Assembly (NCBI GenBank): GCA_019359595.1
Contig: JAHHGZ010000060.1
Location: 1-36,676, forward strand
DNA: 36,676 nucleotides
From: Cyanomargarita calcarea GSE-NOS-MK-12-04C
Lineage (GTDB): Bacteria; Cyanobacteriota; Cyanobacteriia; Cyanobacteriales; Nostocaceae
Direction of reading: 5' to 3'
Part shown: one piece after another, positions 23,612 to 32,242 of the stretch
How positions within the stretch are numbered: the first letter of the stretch is position 1
Layout: each line of letters opens with the position of its first letter
The notes under the pieces: generated by a model
Databases searched by the model: none
What the model saw: the letters and a program-made list of their open reading frames with translations, nothing else
Told to the model about the DNA's origin: nothing
Position numbers and translations under genes: made by a program

Positions 23612-26600
23612 ATGATGGCACAACACCGCACGGTTTTAATCGTTGATAGTTGCTCACAAGACCGAGCAACTTATCATCGATATCTTCTTGAAGATCCAGA
23701 TTTTGCTTACACCGTTTTGGAAGAAGGCTCTGCTGCAGCTGGGTTGGCGTTGTGTCAAAGGCAAATTATTGACGGGATTTTATTGGAGTTTCGGCTACCA
23801 GATATTGATGGTTTGCAGTTTTTAGTTGAACTCAAACAGCAGATAGGCGCTCAGTGTCCACCTGTAGTTATGCTTACAGGGCACGGAAATGAAGCTGTGG
23901 CGGTGAAAGCGATTAAAAGTGGCGCAGATGATTATTTAGTCAAAAAAGAGATTACTGCTCTTGATTTGCGCTCTTCTCTAGGGAGTGCGATTGAAAATAG
24001 ATTCCGGAAGCAACTGCAAACAAGTGTGGCACGTCTTCCCTCGGAGTATCCCCCTGTCCCCAAGATATTTGAGTTTTTTGGGTTGTTGAGATGTGATGGT
24101 ACGCTCTTAGAAGCCAACCAAAGCGCCCTTGATTATGTTGAAATAACGGCTCTTGATGTGTTGGGACGTCCTTTTTGGGAAGCGAGATGGTGGACATCCC
24201 AAGAAACACAGGTGCAATTACAACAAGCGATCGCTTCTTCTGCTGCAGGTGAGTTTGTTCGTTATGAAGTCGATGTTCTAGGTGTAGACAACACAATCTC
24301 AACCATCGATTTTTCCCTCAAACCTGTAAAAAATGAAGTGGGAGATGTGGTGCTGCTGATTTTTGAAGGACGAGATATTACCCTGCATCAGCAAACCCAG
24401 AAGCAGTTGCAGGAAAGTCAGCGTTTTATCGAGGAAATTGCCAACACTACCCCTGGGATATTTTACCTTTACGACTTAATCGCCGACCGCAATATCTACA
24501 CAAATCGTCAGGTCGCCGAATTGCTGGGTTACACAACAGAAGAAATTCAGGGAATGGGAAGTGAGCTTTTGCCCAGACTCATCCATCCAGAGGATTTCGC
24601 CAATGTTCCAGCAGAAATTGAGCGATTTTATTTGGCACAAGAAGGCGATATTTTTGAGAAAGAATATCGAATGCAACACCGTAACGGAGAATGGCGGTGG
24701 TTCTTTGGACGAGAAGTTGTTTTTAGCAGAACCCCCAACGGGTTGCCCCATCAAATTTTGGGTATTTGTCAAGACATTACAGACCGGAAATTAACTGAGA
24801 TCAAACTTTCTCGTGCCAACGAGCTATTTGAACTAGCGGCAGGGGCGGTGAATTGCCTCATTTATGATTGGGATATTGAAAATGATACTGTTGACAGAAC
24901 TCACGGGTTAACCAGGCTTCTGGGTTATACATTAGAAGAATCTCAGCCGACTTTGGAATGGTGGCGCGATCGCATTCATCCAGAAGATTTATCACAAAGT
25001 CGATTAAAAATGCCGGATATGTCAACAGTAGACCGCTATTGTTTAGAGTATCGAGTGCTTCACAATGATGGTCATTATCTCTGGGTGCAAGACATGGGAA
25101 TTGTCGTGCATTCAAAAGAAGGTCAGGCAATCCGAGTGGTTGGTAGCACCAGGGATATTACGAAAGGCAAGCAAGCAGAAGAGAAACTGCGTCGCAACGA
25201 AGAGCGGTTGCAAAGCATGGTGGAAACTTCTCAGATAGGTATCGCCTTCGCCAACTCAAGAGGAGAAATCATCGAAACCAATAAGGCATTTTTGGTGATG
25301 CTGGGTTACACACGCTGGCAGTTTTGCGAGTCGGGAATTAACTGGAGAACGATTACTCCCACGGAGTATGCTCAAATGGATGGGCAAGAAATGGCACAGT
25401 TGCAAGCAATAGGGAGAACTGAACCCACAGAAAAAGAATTGATTCGCCAAGATAAAACCCGCATCCCGATTTTGGTGAGTTTCGCTCGGGTACAAGGACA
25501 AGAAGATGAATATGTGGCTTTTGTTGTCGATATTACAGAGCGCAAACGAACAGAAGCAGCCTTGCAAGAGCAGGAAGTGATATTGCGATCGCTGGGAGAC
25601 AATTTACCCAACGGCGTATTATATCAAGTAGTTAGGGAATTAGATGGTCGCCCTCGTTTATCTTATATCAGCGCCGGGATTGAGGATATGACTGGACTCA
25701 AGCCCGACGCTCTCATGGAGGATTTGAATCTGCTTGAAGAGCAATTTTTACCAGTAGATAGGGAACGAGTCAACCAGGCGATCGCCCAATCAATAGAAAA
25801 TTTTTCAATTATCGATCTTCAAGTGCAAAGACGCACAACTCGGGGTGAAATTCGCTGGACGCAACTGCGTTCCGCACCTCGTCTTTTAGAAGATGGGAGG
25901 ATTGTTTGGGATGGTGTGGAAATCGATATTACCGAACGCAAACATACAGAAGAAGCCCTTCGTGAAAGTGAAGAACGCCACCGTTATCTAACAGAAGCCA
26001 TACCCCATATCGTATGGACAGCAAGCAGTCTTGGTAAAATTGATTATGTCAATCAGCGTGGGCTGGAATATACTGGACTGACTCTAGAAGAAGTAATGGG
26101 ATTAGGTTGGTTAAAAGCAACACATTCAAACGATTCACAAGAAGCTCAACAACGGTGGTTTCAGGCTTGGCAAAAAGGACAGAATTTTGAGATAGAATAT
26201 CGCTTGCGTCGGGGTTCTGATGGAATGTATCGTTGGCATTTAGTCCGAGTCTTACCGATAAAAGACAACCTGGGACAGATTGTCAAATGGTTTGGTACCT
26301 GTACAGACATTCACGAGCAAAAACAACTAGAGGCCGAACGTGCCCAACTTTTAGAACGGGAACAGACGGCACGTCAGCAAGCAGAATTAGCCAATCACAG
26401 CAAAGACGAGTTTCTGGCTATAGTTTCCCACGAATTGCGATCGCCTCTCAATTCGATTCTCGGTTGGGCGAAACTCCTGCGAACTCGCAAATTTGACGAA
26501 GCCAACACCAACCGGGCCTTAGAAACCATCGAGCGCAACGCCAAAGCTCAATCTCAATTGATAGAAGACTTACTTGATGTCTCGCGGATGATTCGTGGGA

Positions 26601-27565
26601 ACCTGCGTCTCAACCTTATACCAGTTAATCTCAAAGGCATCATTGAGACAACAATCAATGTCATCAGCCCAACGGCTCTTGCCAAAGAAATTCAGATTGA
26701 ATCCAAACTTGATATTAATAAGAGCCAAGTTTCCGGAGATTTCAACCGTTTACAACAAATTATCGGCAACCTCCTATCCAATGCCATCAAATTCACTCCC
26801 CCTGGTGGAAGGGTGGAAGTGTCGTTAAGCTCCTCTTCATTCCCCACTCAGCAGCACCCTCCTCACCACATTGAGTCCTCAGCAGTCATTAAAATAAGCG
26901 ATACAGGTAAAGGCATCAGTTCAGACTTTTTGCCTTATGTATTTGACCGCTTTCGTCAAGCTGATAACACAACAACAAGAGGTAAAGATGGGTTGGGACT
27001 GGGTTTAGCAATTGTCAGTCACTTAGTAGAATTACATGGTGGAACCGTTTGTGCCGATAGTCCAGGAGTTGGGCAAGGTGCTACTTTCACTGTTACCCTA
27101 CCTCTGATTAAAAGTCCCGAGCCAAAGTTATTGAGTGTTGATAGTTCCTCAGAAAACATCCAGAACTCAGCCCTCTCTAACTTGCGGATATTAGTAGTTG
27201 ATGACGAGGCTGATACCCGCGAATTTATGAATTTTGCACTCAGTGAGTATGGAGCGGTTGTAACGACGGTTTCATCTGCTGCTGAAGCATTTGCCGTACT
27301 TAAAGACTTTCAACCAGATGTTTTAATCAGCGATATTTCCATGCCTGACATGGATGGGTATAATTTTTTACGACAACTTCGCTCACAACAAGCACAGGTA
27401 GGAGCAAAACAAATTCCGGCGATCGCTTTGACAGCCAATGCCCGACAACAAGACAGCGACAAAGCAATTGATGCAGGTTTTCAGCGTCATATGACTAAGC
27501 CTGTAGAACCAGCAGATTTAGTTACAGCTATTGTCGGTCTAATTACGGAGCGGATGAAACAATAA
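23612..27565 (+). CDS. Hybrid sensor histidine kinase: REC-PASx6-HisKA-HATPase-REC
   Basis: This 1317-residue protein has no membrane segments, so it is likely cytosolic. Domains: receiver (about 6-125), six PAS/PAC units ending near 256, 391, 518, 645, 776 and 902 (each closed by a DIT-x-x-K/R type motif), dimerisation/phosphoacceptor HisKA with H940 in SHELRSPLNS, HATPase with N-box GNLLSNAIKF (about 1050) and DTGKGIS (about 1098), and a C-terminal receiver with DDE near 1197 and phosphoacceptor D1241 in SDISMPDMDG. The N-terminal receiver has Glu59 where the phosphoacceptor Asp should be (LLEFRLPD), so it may not be phosphorylated. Input signal unknown; PAS domains often bind flavin, heme or small ligands. 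Start at 23612 or the adjacent ATG at 23615. Confidence 0.92.
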   Translation: MMAQHRTVLIVDSCSQDRATYHRYLLEDPDFAYTVLEEGSAAAGLALCQRQIIDGILLEFRLPDIDGLQFLVELKQQIGAQCPPVVMLTGHGNEAVAVKAIKSGADDYLVKKEITALDLRSSLGSAIENRFRKQLQTSVARLPSEYPPVPKIFEFFGLLRCDGTLLEANQSALDYVEITALDVLGRPFWEARWWTSQETQVQLQQAIASSAAGEFVRYEVDVLGVDNTISTIDFSLKPVKNEVGDVVLLIFEGRDITLHQQTQKQLQESQRFIEEIANTTPGIFYLYDLIADRNIYTNRQVAELLGYTTEEIQGMGSELLPRLIHPEDFANVPAEIERFYLAQEGDIFEKEYRMQHRNGEWRWFFGREVVFSRTPNGLPHQILGICQDITDRKLTEIKLSRANELFELAAGAVNCLIYDWDIENDTVDRTHGLTRLLGYTLEESQPTLEWWRDRIHPEDLSQSRLKMPDMSTVDRYCLEYRVLHNDGHYLWVQDMGIVVHSKEGQAIRVVGSTRDITKGKQAEEKLRRNEERLQSMVETSQIGIAFANSRGEIIETNKAFLVMLGYTRWQFCESGINWRTITPTEYAQMDGQEMAQLQAIGRTEPTEKELIRQDKTRIPILVSFARVQGQEDEYVAFVVDITERKRTEAALQEQEVILRSLGDNLPNGVLYQVVRELDGRPRLSYISAGIEDMTGLKPDALMEDLNLLEEQFLPVDRERVNQAIAQSIENFSIIDLQVQRRTTRGEIRWTQLRSAPRLLEDGRIVWDGVEIDITERKHTEEALRESEERHRYLTEAIPHIVWTASSLGKIDYVNQRGLEYTGLTLEEVMGLGWLKATHSNDSQEAQQRWFQAWQKGQNFEIEYRLRRGSDGMYRWHLVRVLPIKDNLGQIVKWFGTCTDIHEQKQLEAERAQLLEREQTARQQAELANHSKDEFLAIVSHELRSPLNSILGWAKLLRTRKFDEANTNRALETIERNAKAQSQLIEDLLDVSRMIRGNLRLNLIPVNLKGIIETTINVISPTALAKEIQIESKLDINKSQVSGDFNRLQQIIGNLLSNAIKFTPPGGRVEVSLSSSSFPTQQHPPHHIESSAVIKISDTGKGISSDFLPYVFDRFRQADNTTTRGKDGLGLGLAIVSHLVELHGGTVCADSPGVGQGATFTVTLPLIKSPEPKLLSVDSSSENIQNSALSNLRILVVDDEADTREFMNFALSEYGAVVTTVSSAAEAFAVLKDFQPDVLISDISMPDMDGYNFLRQLRSQQAQVGAKQIPAIALTANARQQDSDKAIDAGFQRHMTKPVEPADLVTAIVGLITERMKQ

Positions 27566-27654
27566 ATTATAGCGATTCCCTCAACCAGTGAGGTACGCAG
27601 AAGAAAGAATTAACCGCTTCAAGAAGAGGTCTGTAATAATCCTTTGCTACATAT

Positions 27655-27882
27655 TTAAAATCTGCTACCGCAAATAGATTCAACGACTGCAGCAGGTTGA
27701 TTTTGATTATTTTCTCGACAAACCAAAATTTGAGCAAGACGTTGTTGAGAATAAAAACGATGAGCAAACCAACCGATTGGTGTACCAGCAATAGCACCTA
27801 GAATTAGGCCAGTAATTAAGCTGGAAACTAGATGCTTTCTCTTAATAGTATTTTCTCTAGGAATTTGTCCTTGGTTTAACAT
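27655..27882 (-). CDS. Small single-pass membrane protein, function unknown
   Basis: This 75-residue protein has a hydrophilic basic N-terminus (IPRENTIKRKHL), one membrane helix (about 19-41, LVSSLITGLILGAIAGTPIGWFA) and a short tail with two Cys (LVCREN, SICGSRF). It starts at the ATG at 27880-27882. Glycine spacing in the helix suggests tight packing. It is on the same strand as the carotenoid-binding protein gene 230 bp upstream. An overlapping frame at 27567-27797 is a shadow. Confidence 0.55.
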   Translation of the reverse strand: MLNQGQIPRENTIKRKHLVSSLITGLILGAIAGTPIGWFAHRFYSQQRLAQILVCRENNQNQPAAVVESICGSRF

Positions 27883-27964
27883 TTTTTTTGCTTTAGTCGT
27901 CGGAAATAATGTTATTTTTTTAATCCGTTTCAGGGGAACAACTAAATCATCAGTATTTGGCGAT

Positions 27965-28017
27965 CACAATGATTTTAAGACATCTGTTATTTGTTCAGAA
28001 GTCTTAAAATCACTGTG
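27965..28017. repeat. Long inverted repeat between small membrane gene and HCP gene
   Basis: Twenty-two-base arms (27965-27986 and 27996-28017) with two mismatches, built on TGATTTTAAGAC/GTCTTAAAATCA, around a 9-nt loop. It lies downstream of the helical carotenoid protein gene and upstream of the small membrane protein gene. It may be a terminator, an mRNA-stability stem or a small mobile repeat. Confidence 0.7.
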
Positions 28018-28109
28018 AATGCGCTTCACCCGTATTGAACTGATAACTATTAGTTGATAGATAATTGTTAGCTATTTTTAACAAATACCCACGGACGTTA
28101 ACCTATTTT

Positions 28110-28601
28110 TTAAATCTCAGCACCACCTTTTGCTTCAGCACCCATTGGTGATACATAATCACGGAAAAGAGTGATTTGTTGCTCAAAAGGAATTCCTTTA
28201 ATTTTGTTCAACAGTTCATCTGCTTGAGAGGAAAGCTGATAGTTAGCAGGCATAGGGATGATAGTTGCATTTTCCATACCTTGAGCTAGAAGATACCAAA
28301 ATAGTAGTTTGGTGGTATCACCTAAAGAACCGTATTCACGGGTAAGTTGATTGTCTGCACCTGTAATTAAATCTCTCTGGAGTTGTAATTGTTCCTCGTG
28401 AGACAAACTTTTCACTTGGTTAAACAAGCCTTCCGCAATTTGAGGAGAAACAGTGCTAGCACCTGGTGCTGCTGGGGTAATTGATTTACCCATTTCTTTG
28501 TAAATAAACCAAAACAAAGCTAGTTGGTCATCTACATCTAAACCTTGAAAAGCTTGTACGTGTTCGCGAATAGTTGGATCGCCAGTTTGAGTAAAGGTCA
28601 T
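28110..28601 (-). CDS. Helical carotenoid protein (HCP; homologue of the OCP N-terminal domain)
   Basis: This 163-residue all-helical protein consists of just the carotenoid-binding N-terminal domain of the orange carotenoid protein. The signature LFWFIYKEMGKSITPAAPGAS (28-48) matches the OCP helix with W41 and Y44 (here W31, Y34). TKLLFWYLLAQGM carries W102, equivalent to OCP W110. The C-terminal NTF2-like domain is absent, as in HCPs. Such proteins bind a keto-carotenoid and, depending on clade, quench singlet oxygen or phycobilisome excitation. No ribosome-binding site of note. No C-terminal-domain homologue lies nearby. The clade cannot be assigned by eye. Confidence 0.9.
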   Translation of the reverse strand: MTFTQTGDPTIREHVQAFQGLDVDDQLALFWFIYKEMGKSITPAAPGASTVSPQIAEGLFNQVKSLSHEEQLQLQRDLITGADNQLTREYGSLGDTTKLLFWYLLAQGMENATIIPMPANYQLSSQADELLNKIKGIPFEQQITLFRDYVSPMGAEAKGGAEI

Positions 28602-28818
28602 AATTAACTCCGATTGCTATTAATTGATTTCAGTAGCAACCTTAACAAAATAATATGCAGTCTTTAACCCTACTGAAGACAGATGTATCTAAACCATAGA
28701 GAAGAATAATTAAGGAGAGAATTGTTATACCATTTCTACCTAATGGTGAAGCTCTAATCTAACCCACTTAAATGGGCTTGTTTTGCTAGCTAACGTATCA
28801 TTACAGAAAATGAAGTAA

Positions 28819-28877
28819 AGAGTTAGGAGTTAGGAGTCAAGAATAATCCTGATCCCAACTCCTAACTCCGAACTCCC
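28819..28877. repeat. Inverted heptamer arrays (TTAGGAG ... CTCCTAA)
   Basis: AGTTAGGAGTTAGGAG (about 28820-28835) faces ACTCCTAACTCC (about 28858-28869), giving a long stem just after the end of the DUF6335 gene, read from the minus strand. It is the same heptamer family as elsewhere. Nothing else is seen in 28602-28883. Confidence 0.8.
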
Positions 28878-28883
28878 AATTTG

Positions 28884-29279
28884 TTAATCCTTCCGTTGCT
28901 GATAATCTTCACTTGACGTCGGGTCTAATTCCCAACGGCGATCGTCACGCTCCTCTAAAATATCGTTAGTACGGAGAAACGCTTTATCGTCCATTTCCAG
29001 CCCAACAGCCTTTTCTAAATCTTCAGTCACATTTTGATCGGGAGTGGCAGTACTACCACCAACAGCTTCATCCCCAACAGCATCTGCATCTTGCCAATAA
29101 GCATCGACATCACCACCCGTCAGTTCGGGGCTGGTTTCTGTGTATTCAGCCATTTCATCACGCATTGAGCGTCCACCGATGTTATTTCCCGGTTGTTCTT
29201 TGACACCAGTACCGTAGGATTCAGTAATTTCCTGCGGTAAATCATCTGATTGATTCTCGAATTTTTTTTGTTTGACCAT
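28884..29279 (-). CDS. DUF6335 family protein
   Basis: This 131-residue hydrophilic protein is rich in Asp, Glu and Gly and matches the conserved cyanobacterial family of that name (YGTGVKEQPGNNIGGRSMRDEM, LTGGDVDAYWQDADAVGDE and TPDQNVTEDLEKAVGLEM). It has no signal peptide or membrane segment and is predicted largely disordered. Function unknown; the family is often encoded beside stress proteins (inference from memory). It diverges from the DUF2267 gene. Confidence 0.75.
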   Translation of the reverse strand: MVKQKKFENQSDDLPQEITESYGTGVKEQPGNNIGGRSMRDEMAEYTETSPELTGGDVDAYWQDADAVGDEAVGGSTATPDQNVTEDLEKAVGLEMDDKAFLRTNDILEERDDRRWELDPTSSEDYQQRKD

Positions 29280-29743
29280 ATTAACACCAAGAACGAAAAA
29301 CAGAACTGAAACGAACGCAGGGTAAGGGTTTTAGAATGAAAATCTATGCTACTTTCACAAAACCGTTTTGCATTTAATACCGCTTTGTATAGCTAATCTC
29401 AAATCTAAAATGCTTTAACCCTAATATGCCTCCTCACGATAACCTTTTCTTTGAAATGGATTGTCTGTCAGTGGATGTATAACTTTAGAAGTAAAAAAAT
29501 CTATCCCTTTGGAACGAAGAGAACTTAGCAATTGATGCATACTCTGGTATGTATGACTTCATGGTAAAGCCACTGGACAATAAAATGTTATGAGTTGTGA
29601 ATTAGGAGTTTTGAGCAAATTACTTCTAACTATTAGAAACATGGCTCATAACTATTTTTTTTAATTGGCTGATATCTAGAAATTTAAAGCTACTGAGTCA
29701 TAATCAGTTATTTTTCAAATATTTTGCCAACCGGAGGAAAAAA
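29280..29743. other. Divergent promoter region with a possible receiver-domain scrap
   Basis: This 464-bp gap lies between divergent stress genes and should hold both promoters. A short plus-strand stretch at 29504-29592 reads LSLWNEENLAIDAYSGMYDF then MVKPLDNK and a stop. This resembles the last third of a receiver domain, including the conserved Lys-Pro. A degenerate TTAGGAG unit sits near 29601. A strong GGAGG ribosome-binding site lies just before the DUF2267 start. Confidence 0.45.
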
Positions 29744-30145
29744 ATGAAGTACGATGAATTTATTAAGCACGTACAAAGCCTTGCTCAAGTAGACTCCAAA
29801 GAAGAGGCAGAACGTGCAACCTACGCCACCTTAGAAGTGATTAGGGATCGGATGGTTGGCGATGAGGGCAAAGATTTGGCTTCACAATTACCAAAGGAAT
29901 TAGGCGAATATTTGCGGGGACGTGAAGGAGAAAACGGTCAATTCTTTCGTATGGAAGAATTTATTAAGCGTGTAAGTGAAAAGGAAAATGTAGAGCCAAA
30001 CATTGCCAAGCTTCATGCACAGGCTGTGTTTACGGTATTGCAAAATGCAGTTAGTCCTGGGGAGTTTGCCGATGTTCGGGCAAATTTCTCCGAAGATTAT
30101 GCAGAATTGTTTGACACAGTATCTACAAGTAAAGCAACTGCTTAA
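29744..30145 (+). CDS. DUF2267 domain protein
   Basis: This 133-residue soluble helical protein matches the DUF2267 family: MKYDEFIKHVQ at the start, EEAERATYATLEVIRDRM, ASQLPKELGEYLRG, then a second half with F-x-MEEFIKRVSE and AVFTVLQNAVSPGEFADVRANF. This internal two-fold repeat of a helical unit is typical of the family. Molecular function is unknown. A good Shine-Dalgarno GGAGG lies 6 bp before the ATG. It is first in a seven-gene plus-strand run; the next gene is 34 bp away. Confidence 0.88.
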   Translation: MKYDEFIKHVQSLAQVDSKEEAERATYATLEVIRDRMVGDEGKDLASQLPKELGEYLRGREGENGQFFRMEEFIKRVSEKENVEPNIAKLHAQAVFTVLQNAVSPGEFADVRANFSEDYAELFDTVSTSKATA

Positions 30146-30179
30146 GTAATTCCAAATTAAAATTTATTAGGGAACTCTC

Positions 30180-31277
30180 ATGGCGTTAAATAACAATCAT
30201 TTTAGTAACAAAAAAGTCGCTATCCTCATCGAAAATGGGGTAGAGGATGCAGAATTTCAAGTTCCTTATAAAGGAATAAAGCAAGCGGGATTTGAGGTAG
30301 TTGTTCTCGGTTCCCGCATGAACGAAACTTATAAGGGTAAACAAGGGAAAGTTTCTCAACAACCAGATGCTACCACGACAGAGGCGATCGCTTCTCAATT
30401 TGATGCGGTGGTAATTCCCGGTGGTATGGCTCCTGATAAAATGCGGATGAACCCAAACACTGTCCGCTTTGTTCAAGAGGCAATGCAGCAAGGTAAATTG
30501 ATAGCTGCGGTTTGTCATGGTCCCCAAGTTTTGATTGAAGGGGATTTACTCAAAGGCAAGCAAGCAACAGGCTTCATAGCTATCCGTAAAGATATGGAGA
30601 ATGCAGGAGCTAAATACGTAGATGAGCCTTTGGTCGTTGATGGGAATTTGATTACATCCCGTCAGCCAGGAGATTTGGCAATTTTTACTACTGCTATCTT
30701 GAGTCGTTTGGGTTACGGTGGCAAAGATGCCGCATTGCCTGATGAAAATGACAGCAGTGCAGAATGGTGGAAAGTGGCTGATGCTTGGGGTGGTTCAACC
30801 AAGGGTGATATTGTCAAGGGTTTGAATACAGCCCTTGCTGGTGAGCGTTATTCTTTGGAAGCGTTGGAGAAGTATGCTGAAAAAGAATCTGATGTTCAAG
30901 CAAAATCTCTCTTTGGGGAGATGATTGGCAATAAACAACGCCATATCGATATGGTGGAGAGTTATCTTAATAAATTGGGTGAAAAACCTTCCTTAGCTGC
31001 AAATATCGCCAACCAGTATGCGAAGGTGAAAACAGCGATGACTGGTAGTGACGATATCTATCAAATTCGCTCTGCGTTGGGGGATGTGCAGACGGGTATT
31101 GGTGATATCGGCAATTTGTGTGCGATGTTCACCGATCCGGTAGCAACTGCAATTTTCACTGAGATTCATAAGGATTTATTGACGTTTGAACAACGTCTAG
31201 TTGAGGTTTATCGGATGCATATGGGGTCGGAGGTCAAGCCTGGGAAGCCGACAACAGGCGCATCTGTGAGTATGTAG
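30180..31277 (+). CDS. DJ-1/PfpI domain fused to ferritin-like helical bundle
   Basis: This is a 365-residue cytoplasmic protein. Residues about 11-180 form a DJ-1/PfpI (class I glutamine amidotransferase-like) domain. It has the nucleophile-elbow Cys112-His113 in AAVCHGPQ and an acidic residue in ENGVEDAEF (E22/E25), the set seen in PfpI proteases and deglycase/glyoxalase-like proteins. Residues about 205-345 are four amphipathic helices resembling ferritin-like/DUF2383 bundles, with E222 (AGER), E247, H255 (KQRHIDMVE), E328-x-H330 (FTEIHKDL) and E337. Whether a complete di-iron site exists is uncertain. A plausible job is carbonyl or peroxide detoxification under stress. Second in the run, followed after 93 bp by the SRPBCC gene. 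Confidence 0.8.
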   Translation: MALNNNHFSNKKVAILIENGVEDAEFQVPYKGIKQAGFEVVVLGSRMNETYKGKQGKVSQQPDATTTEAIASQFDAVVIPGGMAPDKMRMNPNTVRFVQEAMQQGKLIAAVCHGPQVLIEGDLLKGKQATGFIAIRKDMENAGAKYVDEPLVVDGNLITSRQPGDLAIFTTAILSRLGYGGKDAALPDENDSSAEWWKVADAWGGSTKGDIVKGLNTALAGERYSLEALEKYAEKESDVQAKSLFGEMIGNKQRHIDMVESYLNKLGEKPSLAANIANQYAKVKTAMTGSDDIYQIRSALGDVQTGIGDIGNLCAMFTDPVATAIFTEIHKDLLTFEQRLVEVYRMHMGSEVKPGKPTTGASVSM

Positions 31278-31370
31278 TATTTGTAACCGCAGAGGTGCGT
31301 TGGCGTTTACTTGGAGGGAAGCCATTACGTGTCTATGGCGGTTCATTTATAAATATAAGGAGATAAAATA

Positions 31371-32066
31371 ATGAGTTCGACATCGGGAGAGAGCCTGAGT
31401 AAAAATCAGGCTGAAGCAAGTGATACTGAGCGCTGGGCATCACTCATTGGCGGTGGTGCTATGGTGCTGATGGGTTTAAAGCAAGGTTCGTTGCGGGGAG
31501 CCTTGACTGCACTCGCTGGTGGTGGTTTGCTTTATCAAGGTGTGACCAAACAAAGTACGATCCAAAAAGCCCAGGAAGCTATTGGGATTAATCAAGCTAT
31601 CAAGGTAGAAAAGACGGTAACTATTAATAAGCCTGCAGACGAGCTTTATCGTTTTTGGCACGATTTTGAGAATTTTCCCAAGTTTATGAAGCACCTGAAG
31701 AATGTGAAGGTGTCTGACAACAAAAGGTCACATTGGATAGCGAATGCACCTTTGGGAAGTAGTGTGGAATGGGATGCAGATATTTTGGAAGACCGAGAAA
31801 ATGAGTTTATTTCTTGGGCTTCTGTGGAGGGTGCGGATGTAGATAACTCAGGTTTTGTTCGCTTCTCGAAAGCACCAGGCGATCGCGGGACTGAAGTGAA
31901 AGTTGTTCTTGAATATAACCCGCCCGGTGGAGTCTTAGCATCTGCTATTGCCAAACTTTTCGGTGAAGAACCAGAACAGCAAATTGGTGATGATTTACGT
32001 CGCTTCAAAATGCTGATGGAAGCTGGAGAAATTGCCACCACAGAAGGACAACCGAAAGGGGGATAA
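31371..32066 (+). CDS. SRPBCC (START-like) domain protein with N-terminal hydrophobic segment
   Basis: This 231-residue protein has a weakly hydrophobic Gly-rich N-terminal part (about 24-57, SLIGGGAMVLMG then GALTALAGGGLLYQG) like the YgaP/DUF2892 membrane hairpin. A START/polyketide-cyclase-like fold follows (about 77-222), with KVEKTVTINKPADELYRFW, FPKFMKHLKNV, WDADILEDREN and GTEVKVVLEYNPPGG. Such domains bind hydrophobic ligands; the ligand here is unknown. AGGAG 9 bp before the ATG supports the start. It is part of the stress run, and a long heptamer-repeat block follows. Confidence 0.8.
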   Translation: MSSTSGESLSKNQAEASDTERWASLIGGGAMVLMGLKQGSLRGALTALAGGGLLYQGVTKQSTIQKAQEAIGINQAIKVEKTVTINKPADELYRFWHDFENFPKFMKHLKNVKVSDNKRSHWIANAPLGSSVEWDADILEDRENEFISWASVEGADVDNSGFVRFSKAPGDRGTEVKVVLEYNPPGGVLASAIAKLFGEEPEQQIGDDLRRFKMLMEAGEIATTEGQPKGG

Positions 32067-32069
32067 AAA

Positions 32070-32226
32070 CTTAAGAGTTAGGAGTTGTGAGTTAGGAGTT
32101 ATGAATTAAGAATTAAGAATTTATATTTAACTCCTCCCTCCTAACTCCTCACTTTTAACTCCTCCCTCCTCAACCCTCCCTCCTAACTCCTAACTCCTAA
32201 CTCCTAACTCCTCCCTCCTCACCCCT
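32070..32226. repeat. Large heptamer-repeat block upstream of first Zn-ADH
   Basis: TTAGGAG units (about 32076-32100) face a long run of CTCCTAA and CTCCCTC units (about 32131-32226), including at least four consecutive CTCCTAA copies. The block fills nearly the whole 176-bp gap and ends 17 bp before the ADH start, leaving no purine Shine-Dalgarno. It is the longest copy of this repeat in the window. Confidence 0.9.
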
Positions 32227-32242
32227 CACTCTGAAAAATATT

